A DNA stretch of 64,000 nt from Candidatus Latescibacterota bacterium (GTDB lineage Bacteria; Latescibacterota; UBA2968): contig JAGWBW010000008.1 of assembly GCA_021295695.1 (NCBI GenBank), positions 1,115 through 65,114 on the forward strand, read 5' to 3'. Below, one piece after another: positions 61,993 to 64,000 of the stretch. A model generated the notes under the pieces. That model saw only the letters and a list, made by a program, of their open reading frames with translations, was not told the DNA's origin and made no database searches. Numbering within the stretch: the stretch's first letter is position 1; every line of letters begins with the position of its first letter. A program made the position numbers and the translations under genes.

Positions 61993-62771
61993 AACAAGCC
62001 TTGACAATTGCGGGTTCGGATTCTGGTGGTGGCGCGGGCATTCAGGCTGATTTGAAGACATTTCATGCCCACGGCGTGTTTGGCCTGTCTGCGATTACAT
62101 CGGTTACTGCTCAAAATACGCAAGAGGTGCGTGCGGCTTGTGATTTGTCCGAAGAGATTGTTCGCGCTCAGATAAGTGCTGTGTTTGACGATTTTGAGAT
62201 TGCTGTGGTGAAGACGGGGATGTTGTCTTCGCGTGAGATTGTAGAGGCTGTGGTCGATGAGTTGACAGTTCGCAATGAGCAACCGCTTGTGGTCGATCCG
62301 GTGATGATTTCGACGAGTGGATTTTCGTTGCTCAAGGACGATGCGATACAATGCGTTATGGACCGCTTGTTGCCACTCGCTACCGTGGCGACGCCGAATT
62401 GTCACGAAGCGGAATTGTTGAGTAAGAAAAAAATAAAGACGCGAAAAGATGCCGGATTTGCTGCGCGAAAAATTGCCGATTTGGGCGCGTGTGCCGTGCT
62501 GGTGAAGGGGGGGCATTTGGAGGGGACAGCAGTGGATGTGTTGTGGGATGGGGCGTGTGAAACGATTTTTGAAAGTGAACGTATTGATACCGGGAATACA
62601 CACGGGACAGGTTGTACATTGGCATCGGCGATAGCGGCCAATTTTGCGCTGGGATACGGGTTGTGCGATGCAGTAGATAGGGCAAAAAATTATATTACCG
62701 AAGCTATCCGACATGGCTTAAATATTGGCAAGGGCAAAGGTCCTGTGAATCATTTTTTTTTTCGACTTTAA
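61989..62771 (+). CDS. thiD: Hydroxymethylpyrimidine/phosphomethylpyrimidine kinase
   Basis: 260 residues; the ATG at 61989 overlaps the previous stop (ATGA), with GAAGG upstream (61976-61980); an ATG at 61983 is in frame. Ribokinase-fold motifs are ALTIAGSDSGGGAGIQADLKT, VVDPVMISTSG, VATPNCHEAELL and the catalytic-Asp region NTHGTGCTLASAIAA (usually DTHGTGC with Cys). It phosphorylates HMP twice to HMP-PP for ThiE. Confidence 0.94.
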   Translation: MKQALTIAGSDSGGGAGIQADLKTFHAHGVFGLSAITSVTAQNTQEVRAACDLSEEIVRAQISAVFDDFEIAVVKTGMLSSREIVEAVVDELTVRNEQPLVVDPVMISTSGFSLLKDDAIQCVMDRLLPLATVATPNCHEAELLSKKKIKTRKDAGFAARKIADLGACAVLVKGGHLEGTAVDVLWDGACETIFESERIDTGNTHGTGCTLASAIAANFALGYGLCDAVDRAKNYITEAIRHGLNIGKGKGPVNHFFFRL

Positions 62772-62772
62772 C

Positions 62773-63393
62773 ATGAAAAAAATTGGCAGACTTCACGTCA
62801 TAACCGATGTTGTTTTGCAAGATCGCTTTTCACACGTAGCACTGGCACAAATGGCTGTTGCTGGCGGAGCAGATACCATTCAGTTTCGGCAGAAAGAGGG
62901 TTCGACTCGCGCGTTGATTGAGACCGCCATTGCAATGAAGAATGCGTGTGGCGATGTGCTTTTGATTGTGAATGATCGGGTTGATGTGGCGATTGCCGCA
63001 GGGGCAGATGGGGTGCATTTGGGACAAGATGATTTTCCCATTGAAAAGGCACGCGATTTGCTCGGGGAAGATGCGGTGATTGGCGGTACGGCAAAGACGC
63101 TTTCACAGGCGCAGCAGTGTATTGCTGACGGTGCGGATTACATCGGTTTTGGTCCAATTTATGCAACTGGTTCAAAAGCCGATGCGGGCATGGTGAAAGG
63201 TCTGGAAGATCTGCGCGAGATGGTCAATGGGGTACGTATGCCAATTATTGCTATTGGGGGTATTGGAATAGAAAATGCTGGCGAGGTGATGCACGCAGGG
63301 GCGCGCGGCATTGCGGTGATTTCAGCGGTGTGTTGCCAGCCCGATCCCACAGAGGCGACCCAAAGGTTGGTGGATCAAATTTTAAAAAAATAA
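62773..63393 (+). CDS. thiE: Thiamine-phosphate synthase
   Basis: 206 residues, one base after thiD. All catalytic parts are present: FRQKEGSTRALIE, LIVNDRVDVA with the Mg-binding Asp, GVHLGQDDFP, IGGTAKTLSQA, FGPIYATGSKADAG and IAIGGIGIENAGEV. It joins HMP-PP and thiazole phosphate to thiamine phosphate, the last step before phosphorylation to TPP. It ends the riboswitch-controlled operon. Confidence 0.93.
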   Translation: MKKIGRLHVITDVVLQDRFSHVALAQMAVAGGADTIQFRQKEGSTRALIETAIAMKNACGDVLLIVNDRVDVAIAAGADGVHLGQDDFPIEKARDLLGEDAVIGGTAKTLSQAQQCIADGADYIGFGPIYATGSKADAGMVKGLEDLREMVNGVRMPIIAIGGIGIENAGEVMHAGARGIAVISAVCCQPDPTEATQRLVDQILKK

Positions 63394-63396
63394 AAT

Positions 63397-63837
63397 TTAT
63401 TCCAGGTGTTCAACATCTGCTTTATCTTGCGTGCGACCAGATGCTTTTTTGTTGCGAATCAGATCCTCTCTGCCAATAAAATTTACCTCATGCGCTCCAT
63501 AGCGACCGCGTATCTGATAGTTTTCAGCTTCTTCAAAAGTCACGCCATCAATTTCATTCAGGAGATCAATTTGTACAGGAGCAATACCAAATTGAATGAT
63601 GTTGCCTATTTTTTTAAAGAGGCTTAGGGGTATTTCAGATTCAGAAAATCCAAACGCTAATAATGATTTTCGCAATTTGTCGATATTTTCTTGCGTTCGC
63701 GCATAGAAGATATCAATGTCTTTGGTGAAACGCGGATGGCCGTGGAATGCAACCGCATATCCACCTATAATCATATAGCGCACATTATTTTTTTCTAAAA
63801 ACCCTAACAGTTCTTCGAAGTCGGGCTGGGTAGTCAT
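63397..63837 (-). CDS. Nucleotidyltransferase-fold protein (DUF6036/MNT-like)
   Basis: 146 residues. The nucleotidyltransferase core shows as VRYMIIGGYAVAFHGHPRFTKDIDIFY, i.e. GG followed by DxD (DID), then a later Asp in VQIDLLNEIDG. Such proteins, often with a small partner, occur in toxin-antitoxin-like and resistance settings (AbiEii, MNT). The gene lies tail to tail with thiE (three bases between stops) and overlaps the small gene upstream by 53 bases. Confidence 0.75.
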   Translation of the reverse strand: MTTQPDFEELLGFLEKNNVRYMIIGGYAVAFHGHPRFTKDIDIFYARTQENIDKLRKSLLAFGFSESEIPLSLFKKIGNIIQFGIAPVQIDLLNEIDGVTFEEAENYQIRGRYGAHEVNFIGREDLIRNKKASGRTQDKADVEHLE

Positions 63838-63955
63838 ATAGAAATTTTCCGGATTGGATGCGCAATTGCTCTACAAGGTCGAGGCGTTCTTCGGACGTAG
63901 AGGCCTGATTTTCTTTTTTTCTTTTTTCGTGTAGCTTTTTTATTGTGATTTTCAT
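63785..63955 (-). CDS. Small partner protein of the nucleotidyltransferase
   Basis: 56 residues from the ATG at 63955 (GGAG upstream; an ATG at 63970 is also in frame). Highly charged helix at the start (MKITIKKLHEKRKKENQ), then SEERLDLVEQLRIQSGKFLYDYP, and a basic end RRTVRVFRKK. Short proteins of this type regularly precede nucleotidyltransferase genes; a shared function is likely but unknown. The coding overlap with the next gene suggests translational coupling. Confidence 0.6.
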   Translation of the reverse strand: MKITIKKLHEKRKKENQASTSEERLDLVEQLRIQSGKFLYDYPARLRRTVRVFRKK

Positions 63956-64000
63956 GGCGTGTTTCTCCATTTTTTGGTTGTGATCAAATATAGGTACGAT

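Overview
The window reads as one contiguous piece of a bacterial chromosome of moderate GC (roughly half). No tRNA, rRNA, CRISPR array, phage module or insertion sequence was seen. Housekeeping genes (topA, holB, metG, valS, recO, rsmA, hisH/hisF, proB/proC, ilvE, thi genes) alternate with typical environmental FCB/PVC-type secreted proteins: a GWxTD/TPR protein, a DUF1800-DUF1501 pair, a BatA-like protein, a matrixin with a beta-propeller, and C-terminal paired EF-hand (dockerin-like) tails. That mix suggests an uncultured marine or soil lineage such as Latescibacterota or a relative. The taxonomic guess is inference; no marker gene was compared.

Layout. 1-9468: partial FAH-type gene, SDR, RDD membrane protein, GWxTD protein, ptsN-like, BatA-like and topA. 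9469-12180: accessory patch with palindromic repeats, an AlbA_2/ATPase regulator, a deleted PIN toxin gene, an orphan antitoxin and a coiled-coil membrane protein. 12320-20331: Xer recombinase, an envelope cassette (Ig-like lipoprotein, pseudopilin-like protein, matrixin-propeller protease), an NHL protein, then a UbiA/UbiX pair. 20328-30191 (minus): a degenerate RNB-family protein, DUF1501, DUF1800, a small lipoprotein, a short Rel/SpoT protein and a DinG-like helicase. 30352-35579: dehydrogenase plus kduD, aldo/keto reductase, HU-like protein, FGE-like protein and a GroES-like protein.

35696-38889 is the most interesting part. A near-consensus promoter is followed by a 31-codon leader ORF with Met at positions 1, 8, 10 and 12, a hairpin, and a strong intrinsic terminator just upstream of holB and metG (methionyl-tRNA synthetase). 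This looks like a ribosome-mediated methionine attenuator. 39054-41438 is a second accessory patch: a GNAT, a truncated hicB, an intact hicBA and a DNA methyltransferase. 41611-53939 is a long, tightly packed run (tatD, rsmA, ilvE, proC, hisH, hisF, proB, ftsB-like, recO, cNMP-binding protein, AI-2E-family permease with an inserted Ig-like domain, valS, cinA C-domain) with many 4-base stop/start overlaps.

54129-54836 holds two tandem STAS-domain genes, both broken. They are followed by a lytic transglycosylase with two solute-binding domains. 57166-63393 is the thiamine locus: thiC on minus and thiO-thiS-thiG-tenI/thiE-like-thiD-thiE on plus, driven by back-to-back promoters, each with its own TPP riboswitch and terminator. 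The window ends with an overlapping nucleotidyltransferase/small-protein pair on minus.

Small palindromic repeats of at least two families are scattered between genes. Residue numbers are counted from the sequence by hand. Functions are assigned from motifs and family knowledge without database searches.
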